Positions 1-59,054 of a stretch of DNA of 64,000 nt are shown in pieces. The notes beneath the pieces were generated by a model, which was not told where the DNA came from, ran no database searches, and saw only the letters and a program-made list of their open reading frames with translations. The number at the start of each line of letters is the position of its first letter. Within the stretch, counting starts at the first letter, position 1. Made by a program: the position numbers and the translations under genes. Source of the DNA: Macquaria australasica (taxonomy: Eukaryota > Chordata > Actinopteri > Centrarchiformes > Percichthyidae); assembly GCA_005408345.1 (NCBI GenBank), contig SEMN01000611.1:186001-250000 (forward strand), read 5' to 3'.

Positions 1-46851
<46,851 letters not shown>

Positions 46852-47320
46852 GACACACATACAGTAGAGAGAGCGCAGGTGACGAGCAGATAGTTTCGGC
46901 AGGGACTCTCCCATCACAGACTCTACAGACCCTCCCTGTTTCCAGTCCACTGCGGACACAACGCCTTGTTTGTTACTTTTCATTTTTAATCTCACACTTT
47001 GATTTTACTATGTAGATGTTTTCACCTCCACATTTTCTACATGCTTCTGTTTGGATTGAAAAGGGAGCCGTTGGAGGACACACACACTTACACACACCTC
47101 TGTATATAAACCAAAATGTATACCTGTCAAAGACTTTTAAAAAGCCTTTCTATATTGCCAAATGGAGATCTTGTAGTGACTGTTTGTTGGTCCTTTTGTA
47201 TCATTTGTTTCCATTCTTTCTTTTTTTTTTTTTTTACTTATACAGAAAATTGCCAAATGACATAATGCCAATGTTTTGTTTGTGTTCCATCATGACTATG
47301 CTCAGTTTAGACAGAAATAG

Positions 47321-47326
47321 ATTAAA
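47321..47326 (+). terminator. phldb1: Possible phldb1 poly(A) signal (attaaa)
   Basis: An attaaa hexamer about 470 bp after the stop codon. It is only a candidate: the true 3' UTR could extend further, and no clear downstream GT-rich element was singled out. Confidence 0.25.
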
Positions 47327-47775
47327 AGAATCTTCAATCAGAGGGTGTAATCAATTTAGAAATATATTTGAAAGAATCTTATTTAAAATGTATGAATCTA
47401 TAAAAATAATAGAAAGTCAACAGGAGCTGGAGATGATGTAAGAGTCCAGCACACTTGTCCGTAACAGTAAAACACAGTAAAACATTGCATCAAAGTCCAC
47501 AAGTCACTTCACCTCAGTGCTGTTCTTGGACTCAAGACTAACACTAAATCAAGTGCAGCATCTGCAACTTTGACCCACTACAGCTCAGGAGTTCACTCTT
47601 CAGTTCTCACTATGGTTCGATCAACATGGGGTTTGAAAAGCTGGTACTAATGTTAGTATTGAAGCTCCTGATAAATATTATTTGGTGCAGTATTTAGTAT
47701 ATTTGAAAACTTAAAATATTGTTAAAAGGCTCCACTAAACCCAGAATAATGTAATACTTTAGGATTAGCACATTA

Positions 47776-48120
47776 GTTTGACATTTTGGGAAATGTGCTT
47801 AATCGCTTTCTTGCGGAGAGATGTCTGCTAAATATATAGCTAGAGCCAGGAGACAGTTAGCTTAGCATTAAGACTGGAAGCAGAGGGAAACAGCTAGCCT
47901 GGCTCTGTAAAAACATCTGCCTACCAGCACCTCTAAAGCTCACTAATTAAAATGTTATATAATTTGATTAATCTGAACAAAAAAACTAAATGTAAAAACA
48001 ACAAGTTGTGGTTTAGCAGGGAGTTGCGTGCTGGAACTACTTCTCTGTTGGGCCAGTGACTTATCAGTGCTTCCAGTGTTTATGCTAAGCTAAGAGTCTC
48101 CTGGCTCTAACTTAATTCTC
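47776..48120 (+). repeat. Fish foldback repeat, family E, copy 1
   Basis: It begins tttgacattttgggaaatgt and continues with cagttagcttagcattaaga, ctggaagcagagggaaacag, ctagcctggctctgtaaaaa, ctaccagcacctctaaagct and acaacaagttgtggttt. It ends with the inverse motif tatgctaagctaagagtctc ctggctct. I recognise this as a widespread teleost repeat. Confidence 0.75.
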
Positions 48121-48139
48121 TATGCTTAAGATTCTTTTT

Positions 48140-48475
48140 TTTTTTTTTACCAAGAGTTAGATGACAAGATTGATATCTCATTCTCATATCTGTACGCTAA
48201 ATATGAAGCTACAGCTAGCAGTCGGTTAGCTTAGCATAAAGACTGGAAGCAAGGAGAGACAGTTAGCCTCGTTTTGTTCTAAAACTCACACTAACATGTC
48301 ATATCTTGCTTGTATAATTGGTACAGTACGCAGATTATTTTTACCTTTTGACAGAGCCTTTTCCCCTTGCTTCCAGTCATCATTCTAGGCTAAGCTAACC
48401 GACTCCTGGCTCTAGCTTCATATTTAGCATAGACACCAAAGTGGTATCAATCCTGGCGTTTCACAAAAATATCTA
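48140..48475. repeat. Fish foldback repeat, family E, long inverted arms
   Basis: The left arm around 48150-48250 (tatgaagctacagctagcag, tcggttagcttagcataaag, actggaagcaagg) is inverted around 48355-48440 (ccttgcttccagtcatcatt, taggctaagctaaccgactc, ctggctctagcttcatattt). The roughly 100-bp imperfect arms and 100-bp loop would fold into a hairpin if transcribed. A partial further copy lies at 48488-48620. Confidence 0.75.
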
Positions 48476-49284
48476 CTATTTCTTAAAGGAAAAAGTCAGG
48501 CATTTTGAGAAATACACTGCATTTATCACTTCTTTCACATTTTAGGAGCTGAATTTTTCCCCTTTGCTGTGATGCTTTCTATCCGCTTCCAGTCTTTGTG
48601 CTAAGCTAGGCTCAACATACCTATATAAAAAAAAAACCTCAAAACGTTTAACAATTTACTATGTAATAAAAAAAGTGGTCAATCTATCATATCAGTTGGA
48701 GGACACTCATCAAATGATATCCAACACTCCCAAAAATTCTGTGTAATTGTGAATATGTTGAACATGAATATCTCATCTGTGTCTGTATGATGCTGCCATG
48801 TTGCCAACTCAAGGTGCAAACTGCATATCCATGTGTGCTCACGTATAAACAGAAAAAGCTCATCCATTTGCCAAGTAGCCTTTAGCTAACTTGATGATGT
48901 GACTACACAGCTGGGAAGCAACCATCATCACTGCCAGCCTAAAGCGAAACCACTAGAGGGCGCTACAGAGACCACACCAACACAGGATCAAAATACGGAC
49001 TAATGCAATTCAGAACTGTGCCTTGACTATGTGTTGTTGATGCCATGTCTGAGTCCAGTACAGCCTCGCAGGAAGGCTACAATTGTATGAATGAATTTTA
49101 ATTTGTGTTTCTGAGCTGCAACGCAGTATGTGGACAGGTTTGCATGAGGTTTTGTACACCACTATGGGGACGTCTGCTGTAGGACCATTATAGGCCGAGA
49201 TTCCGAAGGCCCTGAGCACAGTGGGAGTCAGCTAGTTCACTGTCATTATTTAAACTCTGAATGTACAAAATATCAAATATATCC

Positions 49285-49505
49285 ATTTACGTAATTAAAG
49301 GAGTACTCCACCAATTTTACATGTCAAAGTCAGTTTACTCATCATGGGGAGTACCATTCAGCCAGAACAGTTGTGTAATGTCTTCTGTGGCTCTGGAGGA
49401 ACTTTGTTGAGTCTGAGAAAATAACACTGATGATGTAGCGACGTACTCATCAGGGTTATATAACCTTGAGCTTGTAGACTATGAATTTATTACAGAAAAC
49501 CTGTT
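49285..49505 (+). repeat. Possible fish repeat (ttaaaggagtactccaccaa)
   Basis: It starts attaaaggagtactccacca, a layout like abundant teleost repeats that start ttaaaggaacagtccacc, and continues with atggggagtaccattcagcc and gatgtagcgacgtactcatc. Only one copy is in the window. Confidence 0.4.
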
Positions 49506-50517
49506 CCTGAAGGATATTAAACTTAAAAACATCTGAAATTTGGTGTGTGCAAAGGGAGCTTGAAGTGAGAAAAAGGTCCCTAATATTTTGTACATTCAGT
49601 AGTGAAGCTTAACTCATCACAACTTAGTTTGCCAACTTTTAAGTTGCAAAAGACTGGGTTTACTTTCAGTTCATATTAGACTGGTTATCATACAAAGCAT
49701 TCTTGGATGTAAAAAGAAAATGGTGATGAGACTACATACCCTCTTGAAATTTGGTTATAAAATCAATATAATTTAGTTATTGATTGCAGCCGTTTGCCTT
49801 ATAACAAAAAACATTTATACTCAACTTTTAATTTAATACCACATCACTGAATTCCATCATCAGTGATAAAGTCACACAAACACCCTGCTTTGACTCCCCA
49901 CTGTGAGCCGAGGCCTGCATGCATGAGGATGGATAAAGAAATCTTGTATCTTCAGCTTTAACAGACTAACTGACCGGGCTCGCCTGGTGTCTTTGTTGTC
50001 AAAGTGTTGATCATCACATTGTGAATCTATCGATCGGCCGTGAACATGACAGTTTGTAGTTAGCAGATGCCAGATGTCGTTTACCGTTTTGTAGAAGCCG
50101 AGGACAAACTACGCTGTGATTTTTGGAGCATGTGGAACTGTCGTTTAGTTTCATGTGTTGGTACAGTAATGATAATTTATGGTTGTGCCTGAGATAGTGA
50201 CACGTTTACTTCTAAAAAAAAAAAAAAAAACTGACAAAAAATGAAGACTAGTCAAAAGACCTTAATATATTCTGTCCCCCTTGCCTTTACTTTCCCTGCA
50301 GTTAAAGTGCAAACCAAACTATTCAACACTGGCAAGGCTGTTAAATCATGTCTGTTGGTAGTAGGTGGTAGATACATTACTGTTATCCATGTTGAAAAGA
50401 AAGGAAACTAAATATACTGTAAAGAGGATGCCTGAATGAAAAAATTCTTACTAATGAAATGAAACCGTATTGTATGGAAAGAAGTACAATTTTTACTTAT
50501 TTTTGTCATTTTAGAAA

Positions 50518-50523
50518 TTTTAT
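50518..50523 (-). terminator. Possible A2M-like poly(A) signal (AATAAA on minus strand)
   Basis: Forward tttatt, read AATAAA on the minus strand, lies about 680 bp past the stop codon at 51199. It is the first AATAAA I found downstream of that stop. Unconfirmed. Confidence 0.3.
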
Positions 50524-50668
50524 TGTCAGTTACATTTCAAATTGTATGGTAGTGATGTATCAATCCACTTTTTTTTTTTTACTGGTACAGCAGAACACAC
50601 GCACACACAGTAACTCACCTAGCACTCGTGAGACTACTTTTGTTTTTCTAGAAAGTAGATCCTGTTTC

Positions 50669-50708
50669 TCTCTCTCTCTCTCTCTCTCACTCACACACAC
50701 ACACACAC
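50669..50708. repeat. Compound (TC)n(AC)n microsatellite
   Basis: A run of about ten TC units is followed by about ten AC/CA units, lying in the presumed 3' UTR of the A2M-like gene. Confidence 0.9.
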
Positions 50709-51198
50709 AATCAGTACTCGGACCATACTGTGTTATTGGTACCCTGTATGTCTCATGCGTTACTTTCACATATGAATAATATGGATTTTGTCAAATCTAT
50801 TAAAAACAGAACGGTTACAGGATATCGGCTGCTTTTCTTGAACTCAATGTGAAGGTTCCAGTGTTGAGGAGAGAGACAGCAGTGACTACGGTATGGATTC
50901 TCATGCTGACTGATTATTGGTTCATTACCAACAGTCATAAGTGGAATGACGAGGACAAGACTACCATGGAACAGAGTAGAACAAAAATCAAAAGCTAAAA
51001 GAAAAGTAAAAATTTGTCCCTAAAATTACACAAAGTGGGATTCACTCACAATGACACCGCTAAAATAAAGTTTAAAAAGGAGTAAAAAATAAAGAAAGTA
51101 AGAAAAAAATAAACATCTAGAAGCTTCTTTCTCCGACAGTGATTCTTCCAACTGAAAGAAGTCCCGTTGCAGCTTTTTGCAGCATTTCCATGTGTAGT

Positions 51199-51221
51199 TT
51201 ACAGCTCATTGATGCTGTCAC
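51199..51221 (-). CDS. A2M-like last exon (7 residues and stop)
   Basis: Acceptor catag, 23 nt: two bases completing a Ser codon, then DSINEL and TAA (51201-51199). It is very short, but phase and acceptor fit the preceding exon, and A2M proteins end with a comparable short tail after the conserved Cys. Confidence 0.75.
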
Positions 51222-54200
51222 CTATGAACATTTCAGAAATAATTCAGTTATTTACCTGTAAACTATGCAGACACATTTGCATTTACATTCACTGTGTGCA
51301 GAGACTTTACACTCTCATTATTTGACCAGTTTTAGAAATAACATTCACGTGGATTTGTCAACACAGCTAAAACATGTTACTTACTCTCTGCACAGGGGGA
51401 GGTGTAGTCAGTGACTGCCTCATCACCTGTAAATATCACCAAAAACACGTTTATTTACTGTGATTTTATATATATATATATTATATATATATATATATAT
51501 AATAAATAAGCCATTTTCATTTACTTAAAGAAAACTGAACATCATGCACATGAAGAAAAAAGTGCAGGGGAAAAGAATGAAGCTCTTACTTGTCTGGTAG
51601 TAATCGTAGACTTTGACCACAGCTGGTTTCAGGTTCCTGACAGGCAGATCCTCCTCTAGTGTCACACTGTACATCTTTGTCTCATCCTTCTTCAGCTGCA
51701 ACCAGAAACAACAGGCCGCTAATGACATTCTCTCCAACTTTACTATTTACTCACACATAGAGAGATATACAGGAAGATTTATATCCTAATGTTGAACAGA
51801 CCAAGTTTCACACTGATAATATACATAATAATATACTTCATGATCTCAGCACACAGTAGATAATGGCTGGTCGGTTGTTAGGAACATTAGTTCACTATCA
51901 TCAAACACACAAAGACGCATGCAGTCACTGTCAGTGCTTCCTACCCCATCTAAGTAGATGTTGATGAATCCTTCCTCCACGTCCACGCGCTTCACTGAGC
52001 GGTCGCTCTTCAGCTACACAAAGCACACACTGCCATCAGTATACTCCAACATACATAAAATATTAAAAAAATTAATATATATATAAAAAATAAACGCATT
52101 AGCTGCAGTAGTACTGTCTGGTAGTATTAACAAACAACATGTGACAGTATTTGCCACCTAGTGAACTACTATGAAATGCTCATGCATTTTGGTGCAGCTG
52201 TTGATGAACTGACCAGCTCCAGGGAGCTCATATCCAGAATGTATCCAGACAGCAGTTTGATGTTGATGATGACCATGTTTGTTTCCTCTCTCCTGCCCTG
52301 GTACCTGCAAGCAAACACACACTGTGGCTTCACTTCATCTGATGTGGTTATCAGCTGCTCTGACTTTACAATTCATGATGCAGATGGATAATATTTTTTG
52401 CCAATATTCAATACCTTGAAATTATACAAAACGTATATCTGAAAATTGAAACACAAAGGAGGTCCTGACAATTGTATTTGTGGTAAACTGAATCCCTACA
52501 GTTAACATTTCTTTCTTGTGTTTGGTACAAAATGTTCTAATACAGTTGATCCTAAAGAGTATCTGAAATAGGAGCTGAAATCCAAATTGCAATAAACCCA
52601 GACATCTAGCAGTGACTACAGAATCATTCAATATTCAAGTGTGAACTTTCATCACTTTAAGTTAAAAAAAAAATAGGGGAAAAAAATTATCACAAAACTG
52701 TTAAAAAAAAAAAAAAGTTTGTAATAATGAGTTGGTGTAACCGTGCTGGCTGGTTTATGTAAAAGTCATCTCAAAAAGGTCACAGCCATTATTTAAGCCC
52801 AACAGGTTTCTGCTTTGTTTTTTCCTCATAATTGAACAGCTAACTACAGCCACTATATTGTTAATGCAACTACTTTTGCTCTGCGTTATATTATGGCACT
52901 ATTTGCTGATGCAACTTGACTAGGGTAACTTTCCTTATCCAGTGAAAGTCTTCACTGAAGTCCAGAATAATTGTTAACAAAAGTAAAAAATGTATACTAC
53001 AAATCATCAGTCATCACACACACACACACACACAGAGTACCTGACGTGCACAAACAGGATGAGCTGAGGCCTGCTGGTGTTGCATTTGGCCATGGTGTTG
53101 GTCGAGATGTTGAAAGCAGAGAAGTCAGGTGGAGGGGGGACGTTGTAATGCATGGAGATCTGTGGAGAGACAGATCATCACAAACATCTGTCCTTTTATA
53201 TCACACACTCAACATATCAGTGTGCAGCGACGCACAGATCATTACCTACATGGCTCCACGTAGTTCACTGGGTAAAACAAGAAAAGCTAAACTTCAAGCA
53301 TGCCTTAAGGACATAAAAACCTGGATGACCTGCAAAACCGAAGTTGTTGTACTTGGCCCCGAACACCTTCGAAACACATTATCTAAAGATATAGTTTCTC
53401 TAGATGGCATTGCCCTGGCCTCCAGCGACACCGTAAGGAATCTTTGAGTTATCTTTGATCAGGATATGTCCTTTAACTCCCACATAAAACAAACTTCAAG
53501 AACTGCCTTTTTTCACTTACGTAACATTGCAAAAATCAGGCACATCCTGTCTCAAAAAGATGCAGAAAAACTAGTCCATGCATTTGTTACGTCTAGGCTG
53601 GATTATTGCAACTCTCTACTATCAGGCTGCCCCAATAAGTCCCTTAAGACTCTCCAGCTGATTCAGAATGCTGCGGCACGTTTACTGACAAGAACCAGAA
53701 AAAGAGATCATATTTCTCCAATATTAGCTTCTCTACACTGGCTCCCTGTAAAATCCAGAATAGAATTTAAAATCCTTCTCCTCACCTTCAAAGCCCTAAA
53801 TGGTCAGGCACCATCATATCTTAAAGAGCTCATAGTACCCTATTACCCCACTAGAGCACTGCGCTCCCAGAATGCAGGGTTCCTTGTGGTTCCTAGAGTC
53901 TCTAAAAGTAGAATGGGAGCCAGAGCCTTCAGCTATCAAGCTCCTCTCCTGTGGAACCAGATCCCAGTTTGTGTACGGGAGGCGGACAACCTCCTCACAT
54001 TTAAGAGTAGGCTTAAGACTTTCCTCTTTGATAAAGCTGATAGTAGGGCTGACTCAGGTGACCCCTGAGCCACCCCTTAGTTATGCTGATATAGACCTAG
54101 ACTGCCGTGGGACTTCCTATGATGCACTGAGCTCCTCTCTCCTCCTCTTCCTCTCCATCTGTACGCCCTCATATCCCATCAATGCTTGTTATTAATTCAA

Positions 54201-57200
54201 CTTCTTCCCGTAGTTGTGTGCTTTCTCTCCACTCTCTCTCTCCCCTTCTGTTGCTTTCTGCAGGTATTTCTGCCTCTGGAGCTGTAGAGTCTGGATCTAT
54301 GGTTGCGGCCACCTGCTGCCCCCGTGCTCCTGCTCTGCACCCGCTGCTGCTATTACTGTTGTTGCTCTTATTATTAGTATTACTATTATAATGTTGCTCT
54401 TAGTATTATTTCTGTTGGTGTTATCATCAATACCATTACCACATCTATTACTTTACATCTCTATGTGGAACTGTATTGTGCTGCTGTATGTTCTCTTTCC
54501 TTCTGCTCTCTCTCTCCTGCCCCCCCCTCCCCCTTCAACCCAACCGGTCGAGGCAGATGACCGCCCACCTTGAGCCTGGTTCTGCTCGAGGTTTCTACCT
54601 GTTAAAGGGAGTTTTTCCTTGCCACTGTCGCATAGTGCTGCTCATGGTGGGAACTGTTGGGTCTCTGTAAATATAAAGAGTCGGTCTAGACTTGCTCTAC
54701 TCGAAAAAGTGCCCCGAGTTAACTTTGTTATGATATGGCGCTATATAAATAAAACTGAATTGAAAAGAACCAAACCCCTGCCAAAGTTTTGATGAATTAA
54801 AGGGGCCACTTAGCTGAAATGTATACAGTTGTAGGTACATTGGATTTAAACTCCCAATAAAATATTGGCAATTCTATTATAAGGCTAATACATAAAAGCG
54901 TCATCTTAACATTACATTATTTAGCTGTCTGAGTAAAGATAGAAGTGTATTGTTCCACTGTAAATTATCAAAGATATCGGTAGCAATTAATATAAAATAA
55001 CTACATTTTAAAGAGTTATCACTGAAATTTGAATAATTTTAAAATCATAGCTAGAAATACAAACTATATTTAATTTCAATTGCAAAAACAAATAAAGTAG
55101 TATATGAAATACTGCCAAAAAATATATTGCTGTTGTCTAATGCTCTGAAATTTCTTGTTGTCAACATACACGCCAATACAAATAAATCTGTAATATCAGG
55201 AGATTTTAAGGGCCTGCTGATGTATTGGTTAGGCTCTAAATTACAGGACCTCAAACATCTTGTCAGTATATATTTGTGTGTTTTTAACTGGTGTGACACA
55301 GCTTTCATATACTGATTTCATTTTTATATTTTAATTCATAGCAGTCCAGTCATTTTTCTTTGCCTCCAAGTTCTCCTCTTGTTCTCTTACCCCTAACTTG
55401 CCCCTATTTCAGTTCAATCACAAGTTCCTGCTCCACATGTTCTGGGGTTCTTGCGTTTGGCTCGTACCTGTGCCAGCACACAGCTCTGTCCCTCAGCTTT
55501 GACCGTGTACTCTCCAGGGACTTCGCTCAGCTTCTCCTCCTGGTACAGCAGCCTGTTGCTCTGATCCACCATGAACTCTTTGTTCAGGCCTCCTAATGAC
55601 GTCACCGTCACTGTAGTGCTGCCCTCCGCACTGTAGGTGGCAGCGCCGTACTTAGCCAGAGCCTGGAGGGCCACCACAGTGTCCTGAGGAGCAGAGAGGT
55701 TAAATGTGTCATTAAAAACAGTTAGAGGGTTAAATGCTTCACATAACCCACCTCTGTGTGTGGTCCCTCCTACCTGTGTGGAAGAGAAGCCACCATACGG
55801 GTTCTGCTGCTGAGCGAGCCAGCGGATGATGCCGGAGGAGTAATCCAGACCAAAGTCTGGCATGGCAGGACCGGAGAGCAGAGCCAGCAGCACGTAGGAG
55901 GTCATCTCCACCTCCAAAGAGTCCAGGCCTTTCTCAGAAGCCCCTGCTCTGTCCCAGTGACGGGTGCCACCTGCCAGTCAGAACAGTGGAGTCATCCACT
56001 AGAAGGTTAGCAATGACTAATGTGCACACAAAAAAACAAAACAAAAAAGACACACACACACAAAATCAACCAACCACAACATTAAAAAAAATACATGGTG
56101 CGTATTTCGCAGAATCTTCAAACCTAGAGTGGGTGACATCAAGCTCACATTCTGCCGTCTAACCAACTTAACCTTTAGATGACATTTCGAGTGCTTTCAT
56201 CACTGACACTTCTGATACTTTAACTGCTTTCACTCAGTACAAACCAACTGACACTTCAACTGCTTACAGTGCACACACTGCAGTGCTTACACTTTAAATC
56301 CTTTCAAGTTTCAAGTTTTGACCTGAAATAAAAAAAGTCAGTCCTTGAACTTCAACTAAAACTTCTACTTCTTTCATCACTTCCATTTTAACTGCCATTT
56401 CAACTTCTTTCAGTATTTATATTTTTACTGCCACTTCAACTACAACTGTTTCAGTATTCCAACTATTTCATTTTATTTTAACTGCAGATTTTCAGCTATG
56501 AGATGTGTTCTTTTTCTTCAGAAACTTTAGCCTTTTCTAGTTTATGTGTTCATGCTGCTTGATGGCAGCAGTAAAATTGTTTGGGAAAATGCGCTGAAAA
56601 GCAAGAAGTGCAGATGTTGCTGATGGTTTCACTGTCTTACCCTGTGTGTTGGACTTCTGGTGCAGGTATGTGATGAGTTTACTCCTCATCTCCTGGTCTC
56701 CAGCCAGAGTGAAGGTGTAGGACAGCAGGGCGGTGGTGTACAGGTTGTCCAGCTGGTCGTCCACTGCTTCCTTCAGACAGCTCAGGCAGTTCTGTACCAC
56801 GGGGTCCTGTCACAGCACAGGCAAACACAAAGATGAGACAACGCGCAAGAGAACATGCAGAAGGGAGAGAACTCTAACAACTGAAACAAGTAATGAACCA
56901 ATTTCTGTGCAGGTTTCCAAAAATTAGAGTTGTTCTATGGTTGTATGCAAGGCAACTTTAGCAATTCTTACAGACAAATGCAGCCCCCAAGACAGACTTT
57001 ATTTAAAGCTAAAGGGACAATAAGAAACTTGCCGATACCTCTGAAAGGCAGCAGCCAGAGATAAGTGATAACATCTGCTTAATATTGCTCAGGGGGCATG
57101 TAGTGTTACTTCTACACAGGTGACTGATTACATAGAAATGTAATCAAGTCACAGTATGTTATCTCAAAATCAAAACCAATTCAGAGTGGAAACACTGACA

Positions 57201-58974
57201 AACTTCCACATTTCTTTTTCTTTCTTTCTTTCTAGATCCCTGGTGGTATGGTGGTAATTTGCAGACCATGTAGACCTCCCATCTAAAAATAAGATTTTTT
57301 ATTAAATGATGCATTTTAAGAATCAGTCATTTATTTAACATAAATATAGGATCCTGGTTGCAGAAAATTGACATGACAGGAAATCTCCCAGTGATGGCAG
57401 TCCAAGGATATAAAAATGAACTTCATTTGACATGATTTAAAAAAAAAAAAAGACAAAAAGAACATTCAAATGAGGGCAGACCCATTGAGTTCAACATGCG
57501 CACATTTCACAGACCATCAGAGTCCAAACTGAACATGACGGTCTGAGAAGGAGGAGAGCGGTGTCGGACTCACCGTGATGTTGGCGTCCAGCTCCAGCAG
57601 GGCAGCAGTGATGTAGGCGGTCAGGGAAACATCGTCACTCACTCCTCCCTGGTGGAAACAGAAGCACAGTAGGAACAATCAGAGAACAAGCAGTGCTCTG
57701 TCACACCTACATACTCATCTACTTCATGCCTTCCTTTTCAGTCAGTGTCACTAAACTGGAACATTTTGATTGTAACACTCAATAATGACACAACGCATGT
57801 ATGCAACATCCATGCTGTAATTGTTTGTTATGTTTTATATAATATATTCATATTTTTGGGGGGTTCTAATTTTACTTATACATTGGATATGATGCTTTGA
57901 GTCAAATGAGGATTTCTTTGTTGTCGTTTGTATTACCTTTTATCACATCCAATTGACTTTGGCAACATATTATAGCATTCTCTGAAACAGAACAGTTTCA
58001 ACTCTAACAGTTAATACAGTATAATATTTTGAAATCATACATTACTGTCAAACCCTTTTATTACTCCTTTTTTACTGTCCTCCCCACATCATGAGAAACT
58101 GAGTACTTAAAGCTTTTAATGTCTTTATTAGTGAGACGACAGTAGCAAGATGACAGGGAATGATGGGAGAGAGACGGGGAATGACATGCAACAAGATTCA
58201 TTGCGGTTCAGGGTTGACACTTGAAGCCCCTAGGCCACCAGGACTCCCCATATTTTGCCCTTTTCATCAACAGATATTAATTATGTCCTACACTGCACTG
58301 TGTTTGAGGCCGTTATCCTGGAACAATGTGTGGAACTCGTTAGTGTCACTGAGCACTAACTGCTTTCTCACTTAGTGGCAAAATGGATTCAGTTACTGCT
58401 GATTGGAAGCATTGCTGCTTTATTACACATGCACACACTTTTGCCATTAAACTCTTGATTAAATTCAACTGAACAAAACTGTGCACAGTTCAGCTCATCT
58501 CCTTTCCTCGCCTGAGAAAATAAACAAGGATGAAACACACACACCTGTTTACTGTCCACTACGCAACTGAGACATAGAAAGTTTAATGTTATCATCAGCT
58601 TGTGTATTGCCAATGAGCCACTATGATAAGCAAAGGCTTGGCTGTCATTTTTGAAGGTCTTACCTTGTGTGTGTGTAACACATGTAAAAGCCAAGCCTGA
58701 GCTGAGCAGATAAAACTCTGCCCTGTACCCTTATCTGGCAGCCATGCTCTGGTACTTCAGATAGTCACTCTTCATAAAAAAATAATTAAAATAATAAAAT
58801 TAAAACACAAGGACAAGTAGTCTGCAACTAACCTTTTACATAAAAGCATTCACTTTAGACTGTCCTTGGCTGTCCAGACACACAGTTGTCATAGCTTGGT
58901 GGTGTTTGTTGGCTTCAAGAGATGTAGTTGGATAGGGGCTGGCTAGCAATCATTTGTTTGGGATATTTCCTCTG

Positions 58975-59054
<80 letters not shown>

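Larger units (their letters stand above)
46852..51198. other. Convergent intergenic gap: two 3' UTRs and repeats
   Basis: About 4.35 kb between the two stop codons. The first part is the phldb1 3' UTR (poly(T) run at 47219-47236, possible poly(A) signal at 47321). Foldback fish repeats fill much of 47776-48620, and another repeat lies near 49285. The last several hundred bases should be the A2M-like 3' UTR (minus strand). No coding frame with family resemblance was found. Confidence 0.7.

Noticed and set aside
47016..47441. 141-residue frame downstream of the phldb1 stop
   Set aside because: Lies in the 3' UTR, low complexity with poly-Phe from a poly(T) run; no family resemblance.
54182..54670. 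Leu-rich frames after the LINE reverse transcriptase
   Set aside because: Part of the pyrimidine-rich 3' tail of the L2-like element.
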